A stretch of 64,000 nucleotides of DNA, taken from contig CM022669.1 of NCBI GenBank assembly GCA_012295275.1, positions 13,835,172 to 13,899,171 of the forward strand, read 5' to 3'. Origin of the DNA: Chrysomallon squamiferum (lineage: Eukaryota; Mollusca; Gastropoda; Neomphalida; Peltospiridae). The notes beneath the pieces are model-generated. The model saw nothing but the letters and a program-made list of their open reading frames with translations, was not told the DNA's origin and searched no databases. Below, piece by piece: positions 1 to 15,856 of this stretch (position 1 is its first letter; the number at the start of each line of letters is the position of its first letter). The position numbers were made by a program, and so were the translations under genes.

Positions 1-47
1 GTTATCAGATGTTAATATGACATTAAATGTTTTACAAATTCTTTCAG

Positions 48-322
48 GTGACTCTTTTATAAGTGCTAAGAAATCGCATAACGGAATGAGATTCAGCACT
101 AAAGATAAGGATAACGATCTTAACGATGTACATTGTGCTCAGTATTCCGAAGGCGCTTGGTGGTACAGTGCTTGTTATTCTTCCAATCTCAACAGTCTCT
201 ACGTGAAAGGAGGAGATCGTGTTGAGGATTACAAGGGAGTAATCTGGCAACCTTGGAAAGGTTATTTCTATCCCCTGAAGAAAACCGTTATGAAGATTCG
301 ACCCTCCGACGTTGAGAACTAA
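48..322 (+). CDS. Fibrinogen-related lectin, copy 0: terminal exon only (partial)
   Basis: This is the last coding exon of a fibrinogen-related domain (FReD) protein whose earlier exons lie upstream of the window. The acceptor TTTCAG ends at 47 and the frame enters in phase 1, as in the three downstream copies. It encodes the Ca-binding loop (STKDKDND), the GAWWY motif, the C-Y-S-S-N-L-N segment and the conserved end VMKIRPSDV, then stops at 320-322. It is one codon longer than the equivalent exon of copies 1 and 3. It differs from the other copies mainly between SNLN and PWKG, where it reads SLYVKGGDRVEDYKG. A possible polyadenylation signal AATAAA lies at 353-358. The identity is firm; whether the whole gene is intact cannot be judged. 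Confidence 0.9.
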
Positions 323-639
323 AACACTGTACTAGTGGTGAAGTAGAAAAATAATAAAAGAAAGACAATAAGATTTGATTTTCTTCTTGTAGCTGTTGCT
401 GCAGTGGTTTTTTTTTTTTTTTTTCATTTGTTGACTGGATGACTGGCTGTTGTTGTTTTTTCTTCTTCTCGTTTTTCTAGGCTTTTATACTCTTCTTGTT
501 GTTGTTAATCTTTAGCTGGTTTAGACCAATAAATAATATTCCCGGAATTAAATTTTGATATTAATATTGTAATAAGAAAGACGGTTTCTTTTTGCTTTTG
601 CTTTTTGTTTTTCTTTCTTTTCATTTTCTTTTTTCCTTT

Positions 640-640
<1 letters not shown>

Positions 641-712
<72 letters not shown>

Positions 713-760
713 CTACTACTACTACTACTACTACTATTACTATTATTATTATTATTATTT
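641..760. repeat. Compound ATA/ATT/ACT trinucleotide repeat
   Basis: A run of ATA units passes into ATT, then ACT, then ATT again. Apparent ORFs here (poly-N, poly-I, poly-T) are artefacts of the repeat. Confidence 0.95.
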
Positions 761-2228
761 TCCTCTTTTTGAAAACAATTATAGATAAACACCTTAGAAA
801 AAAATAACACTGTTATTAAAAGAGTATTTTTCAACTAGCAGCAAGTGAAAGAGATTAAGTTTCCTTTGAACAAGAAACACACCAAAACAGTGGTGTGATT
901 CTGAACTGAATCTGGAACTATATCAAAAGTCTCATTTAGGAAAACTCATCCACACAACATTTATAAATGACAGTAACTGAGATGTACAAAAGGAAGCTGT
1001 TCTACATAATATTAGTTATCTGTATATACGTAACTGCAATATTAATTCTTTCTTCACACTGAAATAGCTAAATGTGACTAATTGAACGTTTCAGTTGATA
1101 AAATGTTTTGTATTCAACAGGTATTTAATGTATATTATATGAGTGAAAAATCAGGCTTACACATATATATATATTATTTTCTAGCGTTAAATTAAAGTGT
1201 ACTTTTCTATTGATATTGTTTGTCAAGCCTCTATTACCAATAAATGAAATTTACACAGCTAACTGGGTTCAGTGTAATTAAACTTTTAACTGATCAAATT
1301 CGTCTTCTGTAATGAAAATTGTGGATAATACTCATAAGCTATCTGTAGTATTTTTAAGTTATTTGTGTATTCATACATAGAAACTATGTCCCTAGAGATA
1401 ACACATTCTGTAAATGAACTAAGTAAGTTTATCTTTTTCGATTCAGTACAGTGAACACAAATTGAAAACACGAAATATATTTCAATCACAGTGTGAATTA
1501 TTTAAATATTTGCTGGATGTTTTTCCAAGTGGAATGGTTTTAAATTGTTTGACTATTGATAAAGTATTGATGATTACGACCGCAGAAAACAAGAAATAAA
1601 ACTATATTATATTATGGATCCACCTGCTCTTCTAATTGAACTTACAATGTATTTGCTCAGGCTGATTGGCCCTGTGCAGCTCAGCATAGCCTAACAGAAT
1701 CAGACAAATTTCACCTTCACAGGATAAAACTGATAACTTAAGAAAGTAACAGTAATTCTCAACTCACCACTATGGACAGAAGTAGCTTCATCTATTTTGA
1801 TTTTGTTGCAGAATGTATCAGAATAATTAATTCTTAAATAACTATTTATTTATTATTTTTCAAACGAAAACTGTTTTCTGAATGATGTTTTAAAATGTAA
1901 ACAAACATTTATTCACTAAAGAAGTATCTTCGAACACAACACACACACACACACACACACACAGACACACAGATTCATATACACACATTATCTGTCTAAG
2001 TAAATAAATTTTATATCCAAAAACTATATTTTTGAAGAAACAAATAAATAAATAAAACTTTGAAAATTTAACAGTTAAAAACTATGAAAGCTATCAAATA
2101 TTGATTCATTAATTCTGAATCCTCATGGCCCACCTTCATAAATACTGCTTTAATATATTTATATGAAAATTGAAGTAAAATGAAGTACATATAATTGAAC
2201 TTCAAATGCGAAACATGCAAAGGGACAC

Positions 2229-2257
2229 GAACACACACAGACACACAGACACACACA

Positions 2258-2352
<95 letters not shown>
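2229..2352. repeat. (AC)n(AG)n microsatellite in spacer 1
   Basis: An AC run is followed directly by about 75 bp of AG. The same AC-then-AG structure occurs at the homologous places in spacers 2 (9457-9542) and 3 (15121-15239), so it predates the duplications. Confidence 0.95.
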
Positions 2353-2353
<1 letters not shown>

Positions 2354-2713
2354 CAGATTTAATATCATCAACATGTATCAGATGAAAAGAATATCCAACA
2401 CAATCCATCATTGCATACAGAGCAGGAACACGAGTTCATTCATTAATTACCACCTTTAGGACTGGTTTGTCAATGGTGGTCATCTAGACATATTTTGAAT
2501 ACTTCTGTCGCTGATCTTTGTGCTTAATCAGGTTTTTAATCAGACAAGTTTTAAAAGAAAGCATAAATATCAACGAAACAGTAACTAACTGAGCTTAATG
2601 TTGTTGTTTTGTTTAATCTGCTGATTTTACTTATTTACTTTTTTCTTTCTTTCTTTTCTCTAGGATACCTAAAATGTATCTTGATGTGCCTTCGTACGTA
2701 ATCGTTATTCTCT

Positions 2714-2751
<38 letters not shown>

Positions 2752-2760
2752 CCCCTGTTT

Positions 2761-2842
2761 GAGCTTTTAGAAGAAAGCTGCTGCTTTGATACATCCAGAA
2801 TTGTTGAAACAATCGTAGAAACCTCAGCCATGGTTCCATATC
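2761..2842 (-). pseudogene. Duplicated last exon of PPCDC, fragment 1
   Basis: On the - strand the acceptor TTCAG is followed by codons for YGTMAEVSTIVSTILDV and SKQQLSSKS. This is nearly identical to the true PPCDC terminal exon at 21889-21971. One residue differs (GAM to GTM), and the stop is lost because AGT-TGA became AGC-TCA. The frame then runs into a poly-A/T tract. No other PPCDC exon lies nearby, so this is an orphan exon carried by the tandem duplication. It could only be expressed by trans or readthrough splicing, for which nothing is seen. Confidence 0.9.
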
Positions 2843-3786
2843 CTGAAATTTAAAAATATATATATTTTAACAAAATTTTAAAAATTAAGACAAATAATGT
2901 TTTCATTCATTTCTCCTCCCAATTTGGGTGAATAATAACTTTTCACTATTTTTCTTCATTAACCTAATCTAAGGTATCGCTTGACAAAAATCTCTTCAAA
3001 GCCAAACAGTTGACTAGTCCCCATTCCTCTAAATCCGATTCGACTATTTTTCTTTACCGATTATTATCATAATTGTTTTGCTTTAACTTCATTGCCAGTT
3101 GTTTGGTTTTTAACTGTCATCGTATTCTCAAATAAGTATGTTACAAAAGAATTACGAAAATCCTCTCAAAGCATACCTGTGGGAGGAAGAACGTATGGCC
3201 TAATTCAATAATTCTTTATATATCCATGTTATTAATTTATATATATCCATACAAATTAGATTTACAAAGATATTAAACTCAATTTTACCATCACGACTGC
3301 AGTGGCGACGATAATCATGTATATGCCGAGCTGATGTCTGTAATTTATTTTGACAATCCTAAAAGAAACTAGAGCATGACGTAACAAAAATAAATGTGGC
3401 GAAAATAGACAGATATTTTTGAAACACATTATTTTGTTTTATACTTTGTCATTAATTCAAATGCAATTGTAGAAGATAAATAAAACAATTTTAATTTGGA
3501 ACATATTTATTTAGCCTAATAGTTTGTATATTTCTCCTCTTCCACTGAAACTTTTGAAGTCTAGTTCAAGGTATTTCCACGGACTAGTTTCAGAATGATT
3601 AAAAATTAAATATGATGACACAGGGCGCCTCAGTAAACCACACTTTCAAAGCGATTACTATAGATTGATTATAACATATCTTAATAAAATTTTAATATTT
3701 TGCTGATACGTCTTCTTGTGTTTGTGAGGAAGCATCAATGTACTGATCTGTATATTGACATATCGTTTCTCTTTATGTCTCATTGC

Positions 3787-3793
3787 TATAAAA
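3787..3793 (+). promoter_or_regulatory. TATA box of lectin copy 1
   Basis: TATAAAA lies 126 bp before the ATG at 3919, in the context GCTATAAAACGA. The same motif and flanks occur at 10507 and 16720, so this is a conserved core promoter. Transcription would be expected to start about 25-35 bp downstream. Confidence 0.7.
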
Positions 3794-4459
3794 CGATCTG
3801 AAAAATAAAATAATTCATTACAACATATTACATCACTCGAACAAAAGTTGAGATATCGACACGAACGCTACATATCTCATTCCCTTTCTCAGAGAACAGT
3901 TGATACCAAACTGCTGTAATGAAATATTTCTCAAGTTTTCTAATAATCACAGCAACAGTGGTTAACTGTTTTGTCGAAGTTTCTACTGGATCTTCTGTGG
4001 TGACAAGAGGTGCGTATTTAGAAAACTGCCGCAATACGCTAACAAGAAACCAGCCGAACCGCCGCTAAAGGAAGTAAACACACCCAGTGAAGCGGACTGC
4101 GGCAGGCTATGCCACAACTACGATGACTGTGTGGTTTACATCTTCAACGGGAACAACGACGAATGTTCTCTGTACAACATCTCGTTTTATTCACTATCGC
4201 TGGTAGAGAACTCAGGATCAGAAGCTTATGGTAATAACAATTTAGAAAACTGCTTATTTCTTATACCGATATTTCTTTATTTATTTATTTATTGGTTAGT
4301 TTACTGCTTCGTTCACTTAGTAACAGTAAAATAGTTGCTGCTGTGTTTTTGCTGCGTATGATAAAATTAAACTTTTGTTTTATTCCTAGTTAATGGATTT
4401 TTGCCCTTTTATTTTATCTTATTAATTTAATTATTTATTTAACTGTAGTATTTGGTTTT

Positions 4460-4460
4460 A

Positions 4461-4525
<65 letters not shown>

Positions 4526-4556
4526 GTTATTATTATTACTATTATTATTATTATTG
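4460..4556. repeat. (ATT)n repeat in intron 1 of lectin copy 1
   Basis: About 95 bp of ATT units end just before the exon 2 acceptor. The equivalent intron of copies 2 (about 11330-11404) and 3 (about 17430-17461) has the same repeat at different lengths. Confidence 0.95.
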
Positions 4557-4868
4557 AATGTAGGATTAAAGGTTTTTGATTGCTACGATGTCATGAAGAA
4601 TACAGGAGCTAAAAGCAGCGGAGTTTATACAATCGTACCACGTGACAACGGAAAAGCTATTCAAGTATATTGTGAAATATCACCAACTGACGGAGACTGG
4701 CTGGTAGGTGACATTTTATCGTAAGTTTTCATAAAACACGAAATAAACCACATTTTATAATTTTATGTCTCCTTCGTTAAGAATTAAAGTATCAGTAATA
4801 TATAATACCGTGTCAATACTTCTATCATGGTTACTTTTTATTTCATGTTATTATTATTATTTGTTTAG

Positions 4869-4970
<102 letters not shown>

Positions 4971-5022
4971 TAACTGAGGATTAATGTAACGAAATCCTAA
5001 AATAATGTGAAAAAGTAATCTA

Positions 5023-5053
<31 letters not shown>

Positions 5054-5185
5054 GTGAATTTTTGATCAGTGAAATGTTATCTGTGAATATATAGATAAAC
5101 TCACAGAGACAGACAGAGAGACAAACAGTGCAAAATTATTACTACTAACCAAAGCGTATTTTAAATTATGGTGTGCATGTGTATG

Positions 5186-5304
<119 letters not shown>

Positions 5305-6729
5305 GTTTGTGTGTGTTGTTATTTCTTTCTGTTTTACTGATATAACTTTCGTCTTAACCTTATAACTATATAGGATTCTAAAAATAATAACACTTATTTA
5401 TTTGATTTTGTTTTATTGTATTATGTTTTGTTTTATTTTATTTTATTTTATTTATTGTTTTTAATACCAGGAAATGCAAACATCTATCGAATAACGAGAC
5501 AAAGAGACTACGATTTAAAAATCGAATTGGAAGATTTCCAAGGAGTCAGAAAGTATGCTATCTACACGAAATTTTCCATATCTGGAGAGGACGACTATTT
5601 CCGTCTGTCCGTAGCTAGTTACAGCGGAAATGCAGGTTTGTTAAACATTTATAATTATTTTATGCACCTAACTTTGTAACGTAATAATAAAAGAGTATCA
5701 TTTGTCATGGAAGCCGCCGGTTCGATCTCTCATTGGTCAATCTGCAGCTTACTTCTGTCTTCCTCTTATTAGGGACATATGAAGCGTCGTCACCTGTTTT
5801 CGATGTCACAATGTCACAGTAATTTCATTTGACTATAGTCACGATGGTTGTTGATGATGAATACTGTTTCTATTGATTAATTATGCTACAAGTTGACTGT
5901 CCGTAAACTTCATTGTAATTCAAAGGTGGATAGATGGCTTTATGGTATCTTTATGTGTCATTCTTGTACCACTGTCGTTGATAAAGTCATATTCTTGAGT
6001 GGTATTCTTTTTAATGTCTTAATTTGCGTAGTATTAAGGAAATGAGATTATCACTACTTTCTTGATTACCAGTATACGTTTCTTAAAGCGAATCAATAAT
6101 AAAACAGATACTAACTATATTGATGAAGAGCTTTAATAAACATATACATAAATATGTCGGTAAGTGCACTTTCCTTCTTGGGTATCTGCTTAGCACAATG
6201 GAATCAGTTGTTTACAATGTCCAATCAACACTTGTTTACCTTTTCAAAAAACCATAGGCCTAGGCCTAGAAGTTAAAGCTGGAGATTTTCACGAAAACAT
6301 AGAAATATTAAAAATACAGCCATAGGCCTAGTGCATGAATAAATTCAATTGCAGATCATTCCCCTAAAAAGATAAAATATAGGCTTGCGTGACGGAGGAT
6401 ATTCCAATCGGACACATGTTACTGTAACGTGATTCGACCGAGGCGACAAACCTACAATCCAGACGCAAGCATTTCTTCTTATAGCTTCTGTACACAGGAT
6501 TGGCAGATCATAACTTCTAGCGCGCTTTTGATTCAAACGCGCTACTGAAGCTTATCGCTGTACGAAAAAAAAAACCTGTCTTTGTACTGAATATATGGAA
6601 GCATGCACAAATGTAAAAAAAAGTTGAACTGGTTAATTACAATATTCATAACTTAGCAAGGAGTAAGTGCGCATGCCCAAATATCAAAACGTTCGTACGA
6701 CAAAATATTTCGCTTCGGGTTAGTAGCGC

Positions 6730-7065
6730 TGAAAAAGTATCACGTGTTAATCAGCTGAGTTCAATTCAAATAAGACTGAAGATTTCCGAATCGCTGATTG
6801 GTGATAGGAGTCTTGTATATTTGCAATTGCATGGTAAATCTTACGTTACCAGCGAACTTGAAAATGACCGTTCTCAAGGAATGTAAAGCCAAAATCATAC
6901 TGTTGGCAAAGATAGCAACACCCCCCAAAAAAATGTAATAAAAACGTTAATAAAAATCCCTGATATAAAAAAGTATCTGGCGGAGAACCAAATGTCCGTC
7001 TGAGCTGTTCTCCGTCAGAGGATACATCCTCATTAAACAAGTGGAAGGAATGGGTTGTGAAGGAA
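6730..7065 (+). repeat. Dispersed intronic element, direct copy in lectin copy 1
   Basis: This segment of intron 4 contains CATGGTAAATCTTACGTTAC and, further on, GGATACATCCTCATTAAACA. It recurs in intron 4 of copy 2 both inverted (about 13083-13290) and direct (about 13290-13610). It is absent from intron 4 of copy 3, so it behaves like a short mobile or foldback element. No transposase is seen and the termini are not clearly defined. Confidence 0.6.
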
Positions 7066-8071
7066 CTGCGAGCGACGAACTTGTATTAAGAAAATAACAG
7101 AATGAAGCGATACACGAATAACAAAGGGTATTACTAAACAAAAAAATTAAACTGAACTCCTGATGTTAGAATATAGTCATCTTGTGATGCAGTGTTGCGG
7201 ATTTCAGTCAGTGTAAGTTTTATCAATTGATTTTTGGCTTTCATTTCAGTGAATTATTTCATACGTTTTCATAAAAGCTTTTCTTTTGATTAAAAAAAAA
7301 AAGAAGAAGAAAAAGAAAAAAGTAAAAGAAATCAAATTGAGGAAATGAATAGTTGTGAGCACCTAATATACTGGTACGTGTTGAAATTTATCAGATGTCA
7401 ATATAAATCGTTGCATGCGCTAACTGGATAATCCTCAAGAAATTGATAATTAAGAAATACAAACTGAAATATACTTAGCTTTGTGAGCATATTGCTCTGT
7501 CAGAATACGTTGGTGAAATGAGCTAAATTCATTCATTTGACCCCACCATCAGCCAATCTACCCTACACAGGTCTTTTATTATTATTATTTTATTTTTATT
7601 CAATTTTTTCTGAGCTTTATTTTTGAAAAAAAAGAAGGAGATATATAATATACGAAATAAAATGACAGTTATTGTTCCAAGATCACATTTTGTGTTCCAG
7701 TACCTAATTATTCTTATCGGCGCTTTGTTTCTTTTTGCTGTTCACTCGCCCCGACCCAAAATAAAAATGACATTTAATTTTTTACAAATGATCTTTCAGG
7801 TGACTCTTTTATCACTGCTGAGAAATCACATAACGGAATGAGATTCAGCACTAAAGATAAGGACAACGATCTTAACAGTGAAAGTTGTGCCCTGGATTTC
7901 AAAGGGGCTTGGTGGTACGAAATATGCTATTCTTCCAATCTGAACGGCGTGTACCTGAGAGGAGCTTATAGTGGTCCATACAGGGGAGTAACCTGGTACC
8001 CTTGGAAAGGTTATTCGTATTCACTGAAGAAAACCGTTATGAAGATTCGACCCTCCGACGTCGCGAACTAA

Positions 8072-9449
8072 AACACTGTGTGAGTGGTCAAATACAAAAA
8101 TAATATAAGAAAGACAAAAAGATTTGTTTTTGTTCTTGCAGTTGCTTATTGCTATGGTTGATGTACCTTTTTATTTTTGTTTGTTTAATAGATGCGACTA
8201 ACTGAACGTTTCAGTTGATAAAAGGTCTTGTATTAAACAGACATTTGATGTATAAAATATGAATGCAAAAGCAGGCTTACACATATGATATATTGTTTTT
8301 TTTTCTACCCTTCAAATAAAATGTACTTTTCTATTGATATTGTTTGTCAAGCATCTATTACTAATAAATAAAATTACACAGCTAACTGGGTTCAATGTAA
8401 TTATCCTTTCAACTGATCAAGTTCGTCTCCTGTAATGAAAATTGTGGATAATAGTCAATAAGGTAACTGTAGTGTTTTTTGTTATTTGTTTATTCCTCCA
8501 TAGAAACTACATCTCTAGCGATAACGCATTCTGTAAATGAACTAAGTAAGTTTGTCTTTTTGGATTCGGTACAGTGAACACAAATTGAAAATATGAAATA
8601 AATTTTAATCACAGTGTGAATTATTTAAATATATGTGGTTGTTTTTCTCACCGAAATGGTTTTAGTTTCATAAATTATTCATGTTTACGATCACAGATGA
8701 AACAGTAGTTCATTCCAAAACTCATTTCTACAAAGTGCATTTTTATTATTATTTATTTTAATTTATTTTAGTAATTTATTAAATTTACTGTTTTATTTGT
8801 ATCAAAATAATGGCTTTCCTTCTTTTTTCTTCTTTAACTGCTCTTCTAACTGAACTTACAATGTATTTGCTCAGGCTGAATGGCCCATGGCAGCTCAGCA
8901 TAGCCTAACAGAATCAGGCAATTCTAACCTTCACAGGATAAAACTGATAACTTAAGAATGTAACAGTAATTCTCAACTCACCACTATGGACAGAAGTAGC
9001 TTCATCTATTTTGATTTTGTTCCACAATAAATCAAAGCAAGGCTTTGAAACATAACTATTTATTTCTTATTTTTTAAATGAAAACTGTTTTTGAATGGTT
9101 TTTTACAACATAAACAAATAGTCTCTAAAGAAGTGTCTTCGAACACAACACAACACACACACACACACACACACAGACACATATACACATTACATATTTA
9201 AGTAAATAAATTTCCTACACAAAAAGCAATACTTTTAAATAAATAAATAAATAGATAAATAAAACTTTGAAAATTTAACAATTAAAAGCAATGAAAGCTA
9301 TCTAATACTAATTCATTAATTCTGAATCCTCATGGCCACCTTCAGATTTATTGCTTTAAATTATTTTATTTTTTGTTTCACATAAAAACTGAATTAAGAT
9401 GAAGTACATATAATTATACTTCAAATCTGAAAATTGCACAGGGAGACAG

Positions 9450-9546
<97 letters not shown>

Positions 9547-10506
9547 ATAATAGTTAAGAATAAGAGATTCAAACTAAACACCATCAGTCTGTATCAGATC
9601 AAGAGAATATTTAAGGACATCTATCATGGTATACAGAGCAGGAACATGAGTTCATTCATTAACCTAATTCAAGGTATTGCTTGACAAAAACTTCTAGTTC
9701 CCAATCCTCTAAATCGGGTTCGAATATTCGTCTTTACCGATTATTATTATTGTTCTTATTGCTGGTGTTGTTGTTGTGATTTGCTTTACCTTCATTGCCA
9801 GCTTTGTGCTTTTTAGCTATCATCGTAGTCTCAGATAAGTACGTTATAACATTTTTTACGAACATCCACTTAAAGCATACCTTAGGAAGAATAAATGGTC
9901 TAATTAAATAATTCTTTATACATCCATGTTATGAAGTTTGTGATTTTCGAAAAGCTATGATCGTACAAATTCAAAGAGCACATACAAATACAAAGATATT
10001 TAACTCAATTTTTACACTATCACAGCTGCATATGCGGAGCTGATACCTGTAATTTACTTCGACAATCCTAAAAGAAACTCGAGCACGACGTATCGAATTA
10101 AAAATGACGATCACTGACAAATATTTTTGAAATGCACTATTTTGTTTTTATACTTTGTCATTAACTAAAATGGAATCGTAGAACATAAATAAAATAATTT
10201 TAACTTGGAGCATAATATACGTATCAGTTTCAGAATGATTAAAAATGTAATTATGAGGACACAGAGCGCATCAGATTGCAAAACGGTTACTATAGAACGA
10301 GAGACTGTTGTTTTATTCAGAAGGCTGGAATCTCAAATAACACAAACACATCAGTCCGGTGTGGGATGGGAATTATGCTTTATTATGTATCAGGATTATA
10401 ATACATCTGAATAAAATTTTAGTATTTTCCTCATACAGACTAAATGTGCGGGGGTTTGCGAGTAACCGTATATGGATTGAAATATTTCGTATTTATGTCT
10501 CACTGC
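8072..10506. other. Intergenic spacer 2 of the lectin array
   Basis: Homologous to spacer 1 but about 1 kb shorter. It keeps the TAGCCTAACAGAATCAGGCA block (about 8838-9020), an AC run (about 9150-9175) and the AG run. The segment that in spacer 1 carries the PPCDC exon fragment is deleted; the junction is at about 9655-9662. No gene seen. Confidence 0.8.
9457..9542. repeat. (AG)n microsatellite in spacer 2
   Basis: About 85 bp of AG, homologous in position to the runs in spacers 1 and 3. Confidence 0.95.
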
Positions 10507-10513
10507 TATAAAA
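10507..10513 (+). promoter_or_regulatory. TATA box of lectin copy 2
   Basis: TATAAAA in the conserved context GCTATAAAACGA, 137 bp before the ATG at 10644. Confidence 0.7.
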
Positions 10514-10643
10514 CGACCTTTAAAAACGCACCAGAATTCATTACAACAGTTTTCATCCTCGAACAGGAGTAGAGGAGGAGTAGATACGAATCCTAAACAT
10601 AGCATTTCATTCAACAGAGAACGGTTGATACCAAACTGCTGTA

Positions 10644-14248
<3,605 letters not shown>

Positions 14249-15120
14249 AATGTAAACTATAAATAGCTTTTCTACAGTGTAGAGGGTTAGGGTTTCTCCA
14301 TCTTTTCGTGGACAGAAATCCGCAGCTTAGAAATGTTTTGACAACTTACACATATAGACATATTTTGTTCTACCCTTCAATTAAAGTGTATTTTTCTATT
14401 GATATTGTTTGTCAAGCCTCTATGATTAGTCAATAAAATGTACACAGTTAATTGGGATCAGTGTAATTATACTTTCAACTGATCAAGTTCGTCTACTGTA
14501 ATACAAATTGTAGATAATAGTCAATAAGGTAACTGTAGTGGGTTTGTTTTTTTGTTGTTGTTATTTGTTTATTTCTCTATAGAAACTACATCTCTAGAGA
14601 TAACACATTTTGTAAATGAACTAAGTAAGTTTATCTTTTTTGATTCGGTACACTAAACACAAATAGAAAATTCTAAATAAATCTAAATTACAGTGTGAAT
14701 TATTTATATATTTGTGGTTGTTTTTCTCAGCGGAATTGTTTTAGTTTGTTTAACTGTTGATAAATTATTCATGTTTACGACCGTAGATGAAACAGTAGTT
14801 CAATCAACACTCATTTCTATAAAATGCATAAAAAATTTGTTTTTTGATTTTATTTATTTTAGTCATTTATTGATTTTCTAAGTTTTATTTATATCAAAAT
14901 AATGACTTTCCTTATTTCTTCTTCTTTTGAAAAGAAAAGAGAAAAAAAATAAAAGTATATAATGTATCCAACTGTAGTTACTGCTGTTCTAACTGAACTT
15001 GTAATGTATTTGCTCAGGCCATTTTTACCTTCCCAGGATAAAGCTGAGAACTTGAGAAAGTAATAGTAATTCTCAACTCACCACTTATAATTATACTTGA
15101 AATGTGAAACATGCACAAGG

Positions 15121-15121
15121 A

Positions 15122-15217
<96 letters not shown>

Positions 15218-15239
15218 GAGAGAGAGAGAGAGAGAGAGA
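15121..15239. repeat. (AC)n(AG)n(ACAG)n microsatellite in spacer 3
   Basis: AC, then AG, then a short ACAG stretch, then AG again. Homologous to the runs in spacers 1 and 2 but with the extra ACAG interruption. Confidence 0.95.
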
Positions 15240-15770
15240 TTTAATATCATCAATCTGTATCAGATGAAAAGAATATTTAAGCATATCTATCAAGGCATAC
15301 TGAGCAGGGACATCAATTCATTCATTAACTACCACCTTTAGGACTGGTTTAGTCAATGGAAGTGACCTAGACAACATGTTCACGTATTTTGAATACTTCT
15401 TTCGCTGATCTTTGTGCTTAATCACGTTTTTAATCAGCCAAGTGTTAATAGAAAGCATAAATAACAACTAAACAATAACTAGCTGACCTTAACCTTGTTG
15501 TTTATTGTGGTGATTTTACTGATTCACTTTATCCTTTTTTTTTTTCTTTTCTCATGAGATTCTTAAAGTTTATCTCGATGTATTATGTGCGAAACAGTCA
15601 CATTATATTATGTGCATTTCGTACGTAATCGTTTTTCTCTAGCTTTTTTGGTTTTTAATTATTTCTCTTTTTCTTTTTTTTCTTGTTTTTTCTTCTCTTT
15701 TTTTTTGTGATTGTTTTTTTTTTTTTTTTTTTTTTTTTTTTTGTTGTTGTTGTTGTTTTTTTTTTCTTTT

Positions 15771-15856
15771 TCAACTTTTAGAAGAAAGCTGCTGCTTTGA
15801 TACGTCCTGAATTGTTGAATCAGTCGTTGAAACCTGAACCGTGGTGGCTCCATTTC
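15771..15856 (-). pseudogene. Duplicated last exon of PPCDC, fragment 2 (degenerate)
   Basis: On the - strand the acceptor TTCAG and the end DVSKQQLSSKS plus stop are kept. The front half is degraded (NGATTVQVSTTDSTIQ instead of YGAMAEVSTIVSTIL) and is one codon longer. This copy has decayed more than fragment 1. No other PPCDC exon is adjacent. Confidence 0.85.

Larger units (their letters stand above)
323..3786. other. Intergenic spacer 1 of the lectin array
   Basis: This AT-rich spacer has no gene of its own. It is homologous to the spacers at 8072-10506, 14249-16719 and 20028-21888. A block at about 1628-1800, containing GCTCAGCATAGCCTAACAGA, recurs in spacers 2 and 4 and in shorter form in spacer 3. 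Downstream lie an AC run (about 1937-1972), an AC/AG run (2229-2352), a T run (about 2715-2751) and a - strand copy of the last PPCDC exon (2761-2842). The final part before 3787 is the conserved promoter-proximal flank of copy 1. Confidence 0.8.

Noticed and set aside
505-834. Poly-N/poly-I/poly-T open frames on both strands
   Set aside because: They are translations of a trinucleotide repeat. Similar artefacts occur at 2159-2411, 4452-4560, 5168-5365, 11152-11428, 15014-15341, 30262-30480, 36873-37190 and 53447-53725.
6345-6536. A 63-codon - strand ORF in intron 4 of lectin copy 1
   Set aside because: It is not conserved in the other copies, has no recognisable domain and sits in repeat-like sequence.
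7662-7799. ORF with a signal-peptide-like start (MTVIVPRSHF, then LIILIGALFLFAVHS) just before exon 5 of lectin copy 1
   Set aside because: The homologous block in copy 3 has an early stop and in copy 2 an internal deletion. It is not in frame with exon 5 and has no donor of its own, so it is conserved intron sequence or a dead exon.
9457-9542. AG runs as possible GAGA-type regulatory elements
   Set aside because: They are pure microsatellites of variable length, located far from the conserved promoter; nothing beyond composition supports a regulatory role.
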